The notes below the pieces were generated by a model that saw nothing but the letters and a program-made list of their open reading frames with translations, searched no databases and was not told where the DNA came from. From Gammaproteobacteria bacterium (GTDB lineage: Bacteria; Pseudomonadota; Gammaproteobacteria; Pseudomonadales; IMCC2047), in NCBI GenBank assembly GCA_021773395.1, contig JAJFKB010000015.1, positions 29,941-93,940 on the forward strand: 64,000 bases of DNA, in the 5' to 3' direction. This document shows, piece by piece, positions 1 through 9,152 of this stretch. The position numbers and the translations under genes were made by a program. Every line of letters begins with the position of its first letter. Position 1 is the first letter of the stretch.

Positions 1-747
1 ACGGGTACAAATAAAAACTCTTTGGGGTTGCTAAGAGAGCGGGCTGGGCAATTTCTGGCACGCAGGAAGAAGCGCTCATTGCTGCGGCTGTTGGATGGTC
101 AGGGGCTGGAAATTGGCGCGCTTCACTTGCCTGTGGTGGCGCCTCACCTGGATATTCAGTATGTCGATCGCATGACTCGGGCCGGGTTGCGTGACCAGTA
201 TCCTGAGCTGGCCAATCTACCCATCGTTGAACCCGATGTTATTGATGATGGCGAACAATTAGTCACTATTTCAGATAGTTCTCAGGATTTTGTGATTGCC
301 AGCCATCTCATCGAACATATCCCCAACCCCATTCAAGGATTGCTGGCCTGGCAGCGAGTGTTAAAACCTAATGGCAGGTTGTTTTTAGCTGTGCCGGACC
401 GACGCTTTACCTTTGATCGAGATCGAGCCTTGACGGAGATAGATCATTTGCTGCTGGATTACCAGAATCCCAGTCGGGAACGCGATTTTATGGCCTTCGA
501 AGAATTCGCGCTAAAGGTGAGCTGTCGCGAGTTCAAACTTAGACCGGAATCCGAATATCTTGAATTGGCAAAGGAACTTTTCGAGCAGAATTACAGCATC
601 CATTATCACGTCTGGGAGGACCATAGTTTTATGGGATTCATCAGTTGGCTTGAACAGCACTTTGATGGCTGGAAGATGCAATGTATCGCACAAATGCCTA
701 CCCGAGGTGGTGAATTTGCTTTAGTACTGGAAAAGCCCGCGTGTTAA
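1..747 (+). CDS. SAM-dependent class I methyltransferase, open at left edge
   Basis: This is a predicted S-adenosylmethionine-dependent methyltransferase of the Methyltransf_11 type. The frame is open from base 1, so the true start may lie upstream; TTG at 22 is the first internal candidate and gives 241 residues. Counting from it, LEIGALHLP (29-37) is a variant of the glycine-rich SAM loop, SHLIEHI (94-100) is the post-strand motif usual in this family, and LKPNGRLFLAVPDRR (114-128) is the typical fourth-strand region. The substrate is not evident; relatives often act on cell-surface sugars or small molecules. Its stop overlaps the convergent FmdB-like gene by four bases. Confidence 0.75.
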   Translation, partial: TGTNKNSLGLLRERAGQFLARRKKRSLLRLLDGQGLEIGALHLPVVAPHLDIQYVDRMTRAGLRDQYPELANLPIVEPDVIDDGEQLVTISDSSQDFVIASHLIEHIPNPIQGLLAWQRVLKPNGRLFLAVPDRRFTFDRDRALTEIDHLLLDYQNPSRERDFMAFEEFALKVSCREFKLRPESEYLELAKELFEQNYSIHYHVWEDHSFMGFISWLEQHFDGWKMQCIAQMPTRGGEFALVLEKPAC

Positions 748-1001
748 TTGAATCCGCAGCCTCCCGATGAACATCCGCCACCTGTGGCACAGGGCGGCAA
801 ATCCGGTTGACCTAGCGTTGAACTTTTTACCACCTGTCCGCCATTGGCAAGACGCTCTACAGGCGCATCTGCCGGGGTGTTGCCAACCTCAATTCCTGCG
901 AGCTGACAAAGTTCGCTCCAGGTCGTCATTTTGTCGCGCATGGAGTGCTTCACTTCTATCACTTGTCCATTGGCAGCGCATCGGTAATCGTAGGTTGGCA
1001 T
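744..1001 (-). CDS. FmdB-like small zinc-ribbon-family protein
   Basis: A protein of about 85 residues beginning MPTYDYRC, the hallmark N-terminus of the FmdB/CxxC_CXXC_SSSS family. I start it at the ATG at 1001, because the frame could begin nine codons earlier but the family begins exactly here. The usual first CxxC pair is degenerate: the first cysteine is followed by A-A-N. The other cysteines are a lone one in the middle and a Gly/Cys-rich tail (CATGGGCSSGGCG). Metal binding by a classical ribbon is therefore doubtful. The function of the family is unclear. It converges on the methyltransferase gene. Confidence 0.75.
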   Translation of the reverse strand: MPTYDYRCAANGQVIEVKHSMRDKMTTWSELCQLAGIEVGNTPADAPVERLANGGQVVKSSTLGQPDLPPCATGGGCSSGGCGFN

Positions 1002-1074
1002 CATTGGCTCCAGAATCAGGTGGTCCAATTATAAGGTTGGGCTAATGAAGGGACAAGCCTTGTTTCGCTGAGGT

Positions 1075-1626
1075 TTATCTGTTCCTGGAAGCGCGCCATA
1101 TATCAGGTTCTATCACCAGACTTTGTTCTGAGTCGTTCACTGTCACCTGCTGGTCTTCGATACAGAAATGAAGCTCCATGGTTCGTTTTGCCATACCTGC
1201 CAGGATATCGGTAATTTCCTTGTGCAGGTTGTAGATACTCAAATTATCGAACCGATCCAGCTTGTGTAATATAGCGCTCCACCAAATGTTCGCTGCTCCT
1301 CCACCATAGGTATACAGAATAACCTGCCTTGCGCGCTGACAGGCTTTGCGAATGCGTTTTTCATCAGGTAATCCGAGTTCAATCCAGAGAAGCGTTTCGC
1401 CCACGAGATTTTTTTTCCAGATCTCGGGTTCGTTTTCTGCACTCAGTCCCTTGGTGAAATGAAGATCTTCGTGGGCGTTGAGTGCAAAAGCCAATATCCT
1501 GATCATCATTCTTTCATCGGTTTCTGAAGGGTGGCGAGCGATGGTTAAATTGTGGGCAGCGTAATACGAACGATCCATGTCGGCAATATGAATATCAGCT
1601 TTAAAAACAGTAGCTTTTTGTGCCAT
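1075..1626 (-). CDS. yaeQ: YaeQ family protein
   Basis: 183 residues matching the YaeQ family end to end, starting MAQKATVFKADIHIADMDR and including the ARHPSETDERMMIRILAFAL and LLWIELGLPDEKRIRKA blocks. YaeQ has a PD-(D/E)XK nuclease-like fold; the E. coli protein can compensate for loss of RfaH, but its molecular role is unsettled. The acidic and lysine residues in ELGLPDEKRIRK would fit that nuclease-like core. The gene is divergent from rapA, with the promoters of both in the short gap. Confidence 0.9.
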   Translation of the reverse strand: MAQKATVFKADIHIADMDRSYYAAHNLTIARHPSETDERMMIRILAFALNAHEDLHFTKGLSAENEPEIWKKNLVGETLLWIELGLPDEKRIRKACQRARQVILYTYGGGAANIWWSAILHKLDRFDNLSIYNLHKEITDILAGMAKRTMELHFCIEDQQVTVNDSEQSLVIEPDIWRASRNR

Positions 1627-1741
1627 AAATACGCGCTCTGTGGCAATAATGAGTGATTCTGTGGTCAGTTTAACTTATCATCCGCGCCTTCATGTTGCAG
1701 AGCAAATCTGTTTAACCCCTATATTTAATCAAGAGGACGTC

Positions 1742-4612
1742 GTGTCAGTTCCAATTTTTATTCCTGGACAGCGCTGGATTAGCGATACAGAGATTAACCT
1801 CGGGCTGGGTATTGTCGTCGAACAGACAGGCCGTCAAGTCGATTTCAGTTTTCCCGCAGCAGGGGAACGACGTACCTATGCAATAAAAAATGCACCGGTA
1901 AGCCGTGTTACCTATGAGGTGGGTGATGAGCTGACCAGCTCTGATGAATGGACCATGCAGGTGCAGCATGTACAATTAACTGATGGATGCCTGATTTATA
2001 GAGGAGTAGACGGTGCGGGCAATAAACGAGAGCTGCATGAGCTGGAGCTGAGCGCGTTTGTACGTTTTAACACGCCTCAGGCCAGATTGTTTGCCGGGCA
2101 AATTGAACACAATAAACACTTTGAACTGCATTGTGAGACGTTGGCCCACAAAGCTAAACAGCAGCGTTCCAGCGTCATGGGATTGCTAGGTGCCCGGGTT
2201 CAGTTGTTACCACATCAGCTATATATTGCGCAGCAAGTTGCCGATCGCTATGCCCCTCGGGTGCTGCTGGCCGATGAGGTCGGTTTGGGTAAAACCATAG
2301 AGGCGGGCATGATCCTGCATAAGCAGTTGAACAATGGTCGTGCCCAGCGCGTTCTGATTTTAGTTCCCGAGAATCTGCTGCATCAGTGGCTGGTGGAAAT
2401 GCTGCGGCGCTTTAATTTGCATTTCACCATTCTCGATGAAGACCGCTGCAGCGCTTTTGATGACCAGACAAACCCCTTCGATAGCGCTCAACTAATCCTG
2501 TCTCCCCTGAATTTTTATGCGGCGAACAGGGATATTCAAAGCTTAGCGACTGCCTGCGATTGGGATCTGCTGGTGGTGGATGAGGCGCATCATCTGGGTT
2601 GGAATGAGCATCAGGTCAGTGAGGAATATGCCTGTGTCGAGCGACTGGCACAGATTTCAAAAGGACTATTGCTATTAACGGCAACACCCGAGCAACTGGG
2701 GTTGGAAAGTCATTTTGCGCGTCTACGTCTGTTGGATCCAGACCGTTACTATGATCTGGAAAAGTTTCGCGCGGAAGAGACTGAGTATCAACAGATCAAT
2801 GAAGTCGTTAAAGATCTATTGGCCTGGCATTCTGGAGCATTGCAACAGCAACAGGAAGAGCGCACTGACGATATGCCGCTTGACGACCTAATCGCGCGCT
2901 TGCAGCATTATCTTGGTGCGGAGGCTTTGCAAGCATTGCATGCCGTCGCTGATCATCGCTCCGCCGGCCAGGTGGTGGACACCCTGATCGCAACATTATT
3001 GGATCAACACGGAACTGGCCGAGTGTTGTTTCGAAATACCAGGGACAGCATCAAAGGATTTCCTGAGCGGCAGTTAATTCGACATCCATTGGGCGAGCTG
3101 CCCTTGTCAGCGCAGGACTGCGCCGAACAGGCGATAGAAAGCCTGCTGTGTCCGGAAGGGCTGATGGGGGAAGACTGGCTCAAGATAGACGCTCGTGTTC
3201 ACTGGTTAATGGCTTGGCTAAAAGAAAATCGATCTGAAAAGCTGGTTGTTATCTGTGCTCTGGCCGAAACGGCAATCGATCTCGATCAACACCTGCGAAA
3301 ATCAGGTTTTGCATCGGCTGCATTCCACGAAGGTCTCGATTTGGTTGCCAGAGATCGCGCCGCAGCACATTTTGCTGATATGGATGAAGGTGCACAGCTA
3401 CTGGTTTGTTCCGAGATTGGCAGTGAAGGACGAAATTTTCAATTCGCCCATAATCTGGTGCTATTTGATTTGCCGTTGAACCCGGATCTTCTGGAGCAGC
3501 GAATTGGTCGATTGGACCGAATCGGCCAGAAACATAGGGTTAAAATTCATGTGCCCTATTATGAGTCGAGCGCACAGGCAAGGCTTCTGGATTGGTACGA
3601 TACAGGAATCAATAGTATTGAAAGAAATTCGGATGCCGGTTCGGCCATATTTGAGTGGTTGGGTGATGCCCTGATCAATTGGTTAGTGATCGGTCACGAT
3701 TCGAGCATATTGGACGATACGCGAGAATTGGCACGGCAATATAGGTTGCGGCTGGAGAACGGTAGAGATCGTTTGCTGGAGATGAATTCCTGTCACCCAG
3801 AGCGTGCAGCCAGTCTGTTAAAGGAAATTGAGGCACATCAGGAAGAGCGAGTACTGTCCGAATACATGGAGCGGTTGTTTGATCAGTTTGGTGTGGACCA
3901 GGAAAAACACAGTGATTTCAGTTCAGTGGTTTATCCGGGCGATCACATGCGTTGCAGTCACTTTCCCGGTCTACCCGAGGGAGGCGTAACCATAACCTGC
4001 GATCGTAACTTGGCACTGGCAAGAGAGGATATCCAGTTTTTAAGCTGGGAGCATCCGATGGTGACGGGTGCGATGGATATGGTATTGCAGGAAGATTTTG
4101 GTAATAACGCCGTATGTACACTCAAACTGCCGCCCCTGCAACCGGGTACGTTACTGCTCGAGACGCTGTTTGTGATGCGTTGCCAGGCACCGCAAGAGCT
4201 GCAGCTTTTTAGATACTTGCCATTGACCACTGTGCGACGGGTATCGGATAGTCAGGGTAAAGATTTAACCCATGTATTGACGCAAGAGCGATTAGATCAA
4301 AGAGTAAAGCCGATAAAAAGGAATGTTGGCCGTGAGCTGGTCAAGCGCGCACAGGAACAGATAGAGACATTGATGAAGCATTCGCAACAGAGCATTTCGC
4401 AGCAGCACTCACAGATTATCGAAGAGGCGCGAACCAGGATGTTAACGTTGCAGAATGCCGAATTGCAGCGTCTGCAGCGGCTCTCCTTAGTCAATCGGAA
4501 TATCCGCAAGCAGGAAATTGAGCAGATTAAATTTGAAACCGAAGCACTTGAACACTATTTGAACAAAGCGCAGCTTATTCCAGATGCTTTGCGCGTTATT
4601 CTTGTGGTCTAA
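1742..4612 (+). CDS. rapA: RNA polymerase-associated ATPase RapA (HepA)
   Basis: A Swi2/Snf2-type ATPase that binds RNA polymerase and helps recycle it after transcription. I start at GTG 1742 rather than at the longer frame (1640): AAGAGG lies six bases upstream and the product then begins like E. coli RapA, with PGQRWISDTE near residue 10. That gives 956 residues against 968 in E. coli. Visible are Walker A DEVGLGKTIEAG near 175, DEAHH near 280, and in helicase lobe 2 GSEGRNFQFAHNLVLFDLP followed by LLEQRIGRLDRIGQ near 560-590. The C-terminal half is full length. It runs divergently from yaeQ. Confidence 0.93.
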   Translation: MSVPIFIPGQRWISDTEINLGLGIVVEQTGRQVDFSFPAAGERRTYAIKNAPVSRVTYEVGDELTSSDEWTMQVQHVQLTDGCLIYRGVDGAGNKRELHELELSAFVRFNTPQARLFAGQIEHNKHFELHCETLAHKAKQQRSSVMGLLGARVQLLPHQLYIAQQVADRYAPRVLLADEVGLGKTIEAGMILHKQLNNGRAQRVLILVPENLLHQWLVEMLRRFNLHFTILDEDRCSAFDDQTNPFDSAQLILSPLNFYAANRDIQSLATACDWDLLVVDEAHHLGWNEHQVSEEYACVERLAQISKGLLLLTATPEQLGLESHFARLRLLDPDRYYDLEKFRAEETEYQQINEVVKDLLAWHSGALQQQQEERTDDMPLDDLIARLQHYLGAEALQALHAVADHRSAGQVVDTLIATLLDQHGTGRVLFRNTRDSIKGFPERQLIRHPLGELPLSAQDCAEQAIESLLCPEGLMGEDWLKIDARVHWLMAWLKENRSEKLVVICALAETAIDLDQHLRKSGFASAAFHEGLDLVARDRAAAHFADMDEGAQLLVCSEIGSEGRNFQFAHNLVLFDLPLNPDLLEQRIGRLDRIGQKHRVKIHVPYYESSAQARLLDWYDTGINSIERNSDAGSAIFEWLGDALINWLVIGHDSSILDDTRELARQYRLRLENGRDRLLEMNSCHPERAASLLKEIEAHQEERVLSEYMERLFDQFGVDQEKHSDFSSVVYPGDHMRCSHFPGLPEGGVTITCDRNLALAREDIQFLSWEHPMVTGAMDMVLQEDFGNNAVCTLKLPPLQPGTLLLETLFVMRCQAPQELQLFRYLPLTTVRRVSDSQGKDLTHVLTQERLDQRVKPIKRNVGRELVKRAQEQIETLMKHSQQSISQQHSQIIEEARTRMLTLQNAELQRLQRLSLVNRNIRKQEIEQIKFETEALEHYLNKAQLIPDALRVILVV

Positions 4613-4672
4613 TGTATCTATATAAATTCGCTCGCCTGCTTCATGAGCCAGTAGTTAGACGGTAGAGGTCCT

Positions 4673-4957
4673 ATGTTTATTTTTTCGGTCAGCGCCAAAG
4701 CACGTAAAGCGATGGAAGGGATCGCCATTGGCCAGGAAGTCCCCTTTATTGTCTACATTAACTTCAAAGATCCCATGGGCGCGGAGAAACTCTGTCAGCT
4801 ATATCTGCTGCGCGCAGGATTCAATGAGATTGAGATCGGTAAGCGTAAAACGGTATCTGAAAGTCTGCTGAAAGATCAACGTGTGGTGAATGCCGACAAA
4901 GCGTTAAAGGAAGCATTGGAAAAAGGTTACGCTGTTCAGCTATTCGATATGCATTAA
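4673..4957 (+). CDS. Conserved hypothetical protein, 94 residues
   Basis: A small soluble protein starting MFIFSVSAKARKAMEG. It has no signal peptide, membrane segment or cysteine pair, and mixed alpha/beta character is likely. I do not recognise the family. It follows rapA by 60 bases on the same strand, with GGTCCT-like sequence rather than a clear Shine-Dalgarno before the ATG, and is followed by a terminator-like hairpin, so it may be the last gene of the rapA transcript. Codon use resembles its neighbours, which supports a real gene. Confidence 0.55.
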   Translation: MFIFSVSAKARKAMEGIAIGQEVPFIVYINFKDPMGAEKLCQLYLLRAGFNEIEIGKRKTVSESLLKDQRVVNADKALKEALEKGYAVQLFDMH

Positions 4958-4960
4958 TAC

Positions 4961-4994
4961 CAGCTCAAGCGAACAGACGTTCTGGAGCTGTTTT
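4961..4994 (+). terminator. Probable Rho-independent terminator
   Basis: CAGCTC (4961-4966) pairs with GAGCTG (4985-4990) and an inner GAAC/GTTC pair extends the stem. TTTT follows directly. It lies just after the 94-residue gene and would end the rapA transcript. Confidence 0.5.
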
Positions 4995-5225
4995 GCGCCT
5001 CACAAAATCACCTGATTTTATATTTCATAAGCGAATCATATAGTCAGCGTTTAGTCTAATAATTTGTACTATACTGATTACTACAGAATGCTCATATTGA
5101 CCAAGGGATCTAGCTGGGCGGGCTTACCCGTCATTCTAACCAATATAACCGGGTATTCTCGGATTCTAAATCTAAAGAAATTGGTATAACGGTGCAAATA
5201 AAGGTATTTGTTGAGTACCTGATCA

Positions 5226-8200
5226 ATGAACAAACTATCAGATTATAGGCTCGTCAGAGCCTATATGGGCAATCCAGGAAAGCGCATCAACGGCTTGTTG
5301 ATGAGTTTGCTATTGGGTGCAGCACTTATCGCAAGTGCTGAAGAACCTGTCAGAATAGTTCGAGTCGGCATTTACAATAGTCCCCCCGCAATTTTTATTA
5401 ATGATGATAACGACCCTGATGGTTTCTGGCCACATTTGCTTGATCATATTGCTACCAAGGAAAACTGGCAGTTGCAGTGGGTAGAGTGTGAGTGGGCGCG
5501 ATGCATGAGTCTGCTGGAAGAGAATAAAATTGACGTAATGCCGGATACTGTCATTAACCCGGAAAGACAAAATCGTTTTGATTTTTCAAACGAAACAGTC
5601 ATAGTCAGCTGGTCGAGAGTTTATGCTCATCCCCAAGCAGACATTCAGACAATTCTGGATCTGGAAGGTAAGCGGGTGGCTGTATTGGCAGAAAGCGCAA
5701 ATTATAAAGGGCAGGGTGGTATAGCCGAATTGGCAGAAAGCTTTGCTTTGGATATTGAATTTGTGGAGTTGCCAACCGATTTGTCAGTACTTGCCAGCGT
5801 TGAAAAAGGGGCGGTCGCTGCCGCTGTAGTGAATAGGGACTTGGGTTTCCTTTTCGAGCGTGACCTGAAGGTGCAGAGAACACCCATTATATTGCAGCCT
5901 GTGGATCTCAGGTTTGCCTTGACTAAAGGCACAGAACTTAGCGGCTATTTGATCGATATTCTTGATTGGGAATTACAGCAACTCAAGTCACGGTCCGACT
6001 CCATCTATTATCAGTTATTGGAGGAGAAATTGTTACAAAAGTCGGTAGAAGCACCGGGGCTGCCCGACTGGCTTTATTGGATTTTGGCTGTGGTATTTAT
6101 TATTTTTCTGCTATTACTGGCCGGCAGTTTCGTGATGCGGCTGCGTATCCGCCAAAGGACCAAAGAGTTAAAAATGGAGGTCCGCTCGAGAAGACATTCT
6201 GAAGGTAAATTACAAGAGAGTGAACAAAGGCTGCAATCGATCATAGATAACGCGCCATCAATGGTATTTGTCAAAGACAATCAGGGAAAATATCTGTTAG
6301 TTAACAGCTCTTTTGAAAAAATGCTCAATCGTGAAGCCAGTCAAATTATGGGTAAAACAGACTTTGATTTTTTTCCGGCAGAGCTGGCACAAAAATTTAG
6401 TGGTGAAGACAAACAGGTAATAGAGAAAAACGTTATTCTCGAAATCGAAGAACGGTTGCCTGAATATACCGGTATTGATCACTGCGCAACCACCAAGTTT
6501 CCTTTGTACGAGCAAGGTGTGGCATATGCCGTTTGTGGTATTTCGACTGATATTTCAGATCGTAAGAAAGCTGAGTCATTGCAGCTAAGTCAGCAGAAAG
6601 TATTGGAACAGATTTCACGGGGCGATCAATCATTAGAACAGATACTGCACACTATTATTGAATTGACTGAAAGTCATACACCGGATATTTATGGTTCCAT
6701 TTTATTATTAAAGGGAAGTCAGCTACGCCACGGCGCAGCGCCCAGCCTGCCTGCCGACTACGTCGAGTTGATTGATGGTCTGGAAATCGGGCCAGAAGTA
6801 GGTTCCTGCGGTACAGCGGCATATCTGGGAGAGCGAGTTATCGTTGAAGATGTGCTGTTGGATTCTAAATGGCAGAATTATCGGGACCTCGCCAAGCGGC
6901 ATGGTTTTCGAGCTTGCTGGTCTGAGCCGATAGTGGATAGGCATGATAACGTACTAGGCACCTTTGCCGTCTATCGCGCTGAGCCAGGAACGCCGGATAA
7001 AAACGAAATTAAGATGAGTGAAGCGATGGTGCATGTCGCAAGTATCGCAATTGAACAGGAGAGAACCAAAGCGCAGCTGGCCAGTGCGTCAGAGGAGTGG
7101 GTTCAGGCTCTGGACCATTTTGAGGATGCTGTCTATCTCACGGATATGAACCGCAATCTGATTGCGGCTAATAAGGCATTTTATAACAGAATCGGATCAA
7201 AACCCCAAGGGAGTGTCGGAAGACCGGTGTTTGAGCTTATCCATAAGGATGATGAGCAGCATGATCGTACCAGTTGCCCTTCCTGTCAGTTACAGGATCA
7301 GCATCGTGAAGGCAGTGTCATTATGGAGGCGAAGGATCCTAATAATCTGGAATCCTTTCCCATTGAAATACGTGTGAAATTGATTAAAACGGATTTTGAG
7401 GAACCAACTGGCATGCTGATCAGCGTGCGTGATTTAACCAAAGATCGAATGCTAGAGCAGAAACTGCGTTTATCGGCCAGTGTGTTTGAGAATACCAGTG
7501 AGGGTGTGATTATCAGCGATAAGCAGGGCACCGTTGTCGAGGTCAATCGCGCATTTACCGAGATACTGGGCTACGAACGTGATGAAGCGATAGGTCAGAA
7601 TCCCCGCATGTGGAAGTCGGATCGCCATGGTGAGTCTTTCTATCGGGATTTTTGGAACTCGTTAATGACTGTCGGGCGTTGGCGCGGTGAAATATGGAAT
7701 CGGCGCAAGGATGGATCGGTTTTCCCGGAATGGTTGTCGATCAGTCAGGTGGTTGATTCAGAGGGCGAATTAACCCACTTTATCGGTGTGTTTACGGATA
7801 TCAGTAATTTAAAGGAATCTCAGGAGCAGTTGGATCATCTGGCTCATCATGATGCGCTGACTGATCTGCCTAACCGTTTGCTATATGTCGAACGCTTAAC
7901 GCAGGCGATCAAGCATGCCGAGCGTCAGAACAAACAGCTGGCGATTGTTTTCATCGACCTGGATCGTTTCAAGAATATTAACGACAGTCTGGGGCACCCC
8001 GCTGGTGATCAGTTGCTTTGTCTGGTCGCAGAGAGACTAGAGGATGTGGTGCGTGAGGATGATACGGTAGCCCGAATCAGCGGTGATGAGTTTGTGTTGT
8101 TGCTGGAAGACATTGGTAGTTCCAATAATGCGGCACATGTTGCGCAAAAAGTGATGCGTATCTTTGATAGTAGCTTTCAGTTAGAGGGTCGTGAAGTACA

Positions 8201-9152
8201 GACCAGTGCCAGTCTGGGTATAAGCCTGTATCCGCAGGATGGTGATGATGCCGCTACTCTGCTGCGCAATGCCGATGCCGCCATGTACCGGGCCAAGGAC
8301 GAGGGACGGAACAATTATGAGTTTTATACAGAGGAGCTGACGCGCAATGCATTTGAAAGGGTGTTGCTGGAGAACAGTCTCCGCCAGGCGCTAGACCATG
8401 AGCAGTTCCTGCTGTATTACCAACCTCAGGTTAATATATTTACCGGGGAAATTATTGGCGCGGAGGTGCTGATACGCTGGCAGCATCCGGATCAGGGCAT
8501 GGTTTCACCGGCGAAGTTTATTCCTATTGCCGAAGAGTGTGGATTGATTTTGGCGATCGGTGAGTGGGTGTTACGTGCCGCCTGTGAGCAGGGAAAACGT
8601 TGGCTTGATCAGGGTATTAATTTTGGCCAGTTGGCCGTTAATGTGTCAGGTGTGCAGATAAAAGATAGTGGGCTGGTTGACCGGGTAACTAAAATTATTG
8701 AAGAGACCGAGTTTCCTGCTTCCTGCCTGGAACTGGAGATTACTGAGGGTTTCATTATGCAGCAAACCCAGTTTGCCATTGCCCAGCTGGAAGCATTACG
8801 AAATCTGGGCTTGACACTGGCTATCGATGATTTTGGTACGGGCTACTCTTCTTTGAGTTACCTGAAGCGGTTGCCGATACAGAAACTTAAAATTGACCAG
8901 TCCTTTATTCGTGATATTCCTGACGACCTTAACGATATGGCCATTTCCAATGCAGTGATTGCCCTGGGCGATAGTCTGAGTCTGGAGGTTATTGCCGAAG
9001 GTGTCGAAACCAAGGAGCAGGCCGACTTTTTGAAAAAGGCCGGTTGTAGTCAGGCTCAGGGTTTTCTCTATAGCCGACCGGTACCTGCGGAGGAGTTTGC
9101 ACAATTGCTCAAGGAAATGAAAAAAGATGGTGTGGTTACATTGACTCCCTAG
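5226..9152 (+). CDS. Periplasmic-sensing PAS/GAF/GGDEF/EAL c-di-GMP protein
   Basis: A 1308-residue membrane-bound bifunctional c-di-GMP enzyme candidate. Order: signal peptide (to about 39), SBP_bac_3 amino-acid-binding-like periplasmic domain (about 40-270), one membrane helix (about 283-305), PAS (about 335-450), GAF (about 465-620), two PAS (about 625-870), GGDEF (about 880-1040), EAL (about 1055-1300). The GGDEF signature reads SGDEF, with a complete RxxD inhibitory site (REDD) five residues before it. The EAL signature reads EVL and keeps the catalytic Glu, and the remaining motifs ELEITEG, IDDFGTGYSS and IAEGVET are intact. Phosphodiesterase activity is therefore likely, cyclase activity uncertain. 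The stop overlaps the convergent iorB-like gene. Confidence 0.9.
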   Translation: MNKLSDYRLVRAYMGNPGKRINGLLMSLLLGAALIASAEEPVRIVRVGIYNSPPAIFINDDNDPDGFWPHLLDHIATKENWQLQWVECEWARCMSLLEENKIDVMPDTVINPERQNRFDFSNETVIVSWSRVYAHPQADIQTILDLEGKRVAVLAESANYKGQGGIAELAESFALDIEFVELPTDLSVLASVEKGAVAAAVVNRDLGFLFERDLKVQRTPIILQPVDLRFALTKGTELSGYLIDILDWELQQLKSRSDSIYYQLLEEKLLQKSVEAPGLPDWLYWILAVVFIIFLLLLAGSFVMRLRIRQRTKELKMEVRSRRHSEGKLQESEQRLQSIIDNAPSMVFVKDNQGKYLLVNSSFEKMLNREASQIMGKTDFDFFPAELAQKFSGEDKQVIEKNVILEIEERLPEYTGIDHCATTKFPLYEQGVAYAVCGISTDISDRKKAESLQLSQQKVLEQISRGDQSLEQILHTIIELTESHTPDIYGSILLLKGSQLRHGAAPSLPADYVELIDGLEIGPEVGSCGTAAYLGERVIVEDVLLDSKWQNYRDLAKRHGFRACWSEPIVDRHDNVLGTFAVYRAEPGTPDKNEIKMSEAMVHVASIAIEQERTKAQLASASEEWVQALDHFEDAVYLTDMNRNLIAANKAFYNRIGSKPQGSVGRPVFELIHKDDEQHDRTSCPSCQLQDQHREGSVIMEAKDPNNLESFPIEIRVKLIKTDFEEPTGMLISVRDLTKDRMLEQKLRLSASVFENTSEGVIISDKQGTVVEVNRAFTEILGYERDEAIGQNPRMWKSDRHGESFYRDFWNSLMTVGRWRGEIWNRRKDGSVFPEWLSISQVVDSEGELTHFIGVFTDISNLKESQEQLDHLAHHDALTDLPNRLLYVERLTQAIKHAERQNKQLAIVFIDLDRFKNINDSLGHPAGDQLLCLVAERLEDVVREDDTVARISGDEFVLLLEDIGSSNNAAHVAQKVMRIFDSSFQLEGREVQTSASLGISLYPQDGDDAATLLRNADAAMYRAKDEGRNNYEFYTEELTRNAFERVLLENSLRQALDHEQFLLYYQPQVNIFTGEIIGAEVLIRWQHPDQGMVSPAKFIPIAEECGLILAIGEWVLRAACEQGKRWLDQGINFGQLAVNVSGVQIKDSGLVDRVTKIIEETEFPASCLELEITEGFIMQQTQFAIAQLEALRNLGLTLAIDDFGTGYSSLSYLKRLPIQKLKIDQSFIRDIPDDLNDMAISNAVIALGDSLSLEVIAEGVETKEQADFLKKAGCSQAQGFLYSRPVPAEEFAQLLKEMKKDGVVTLTP

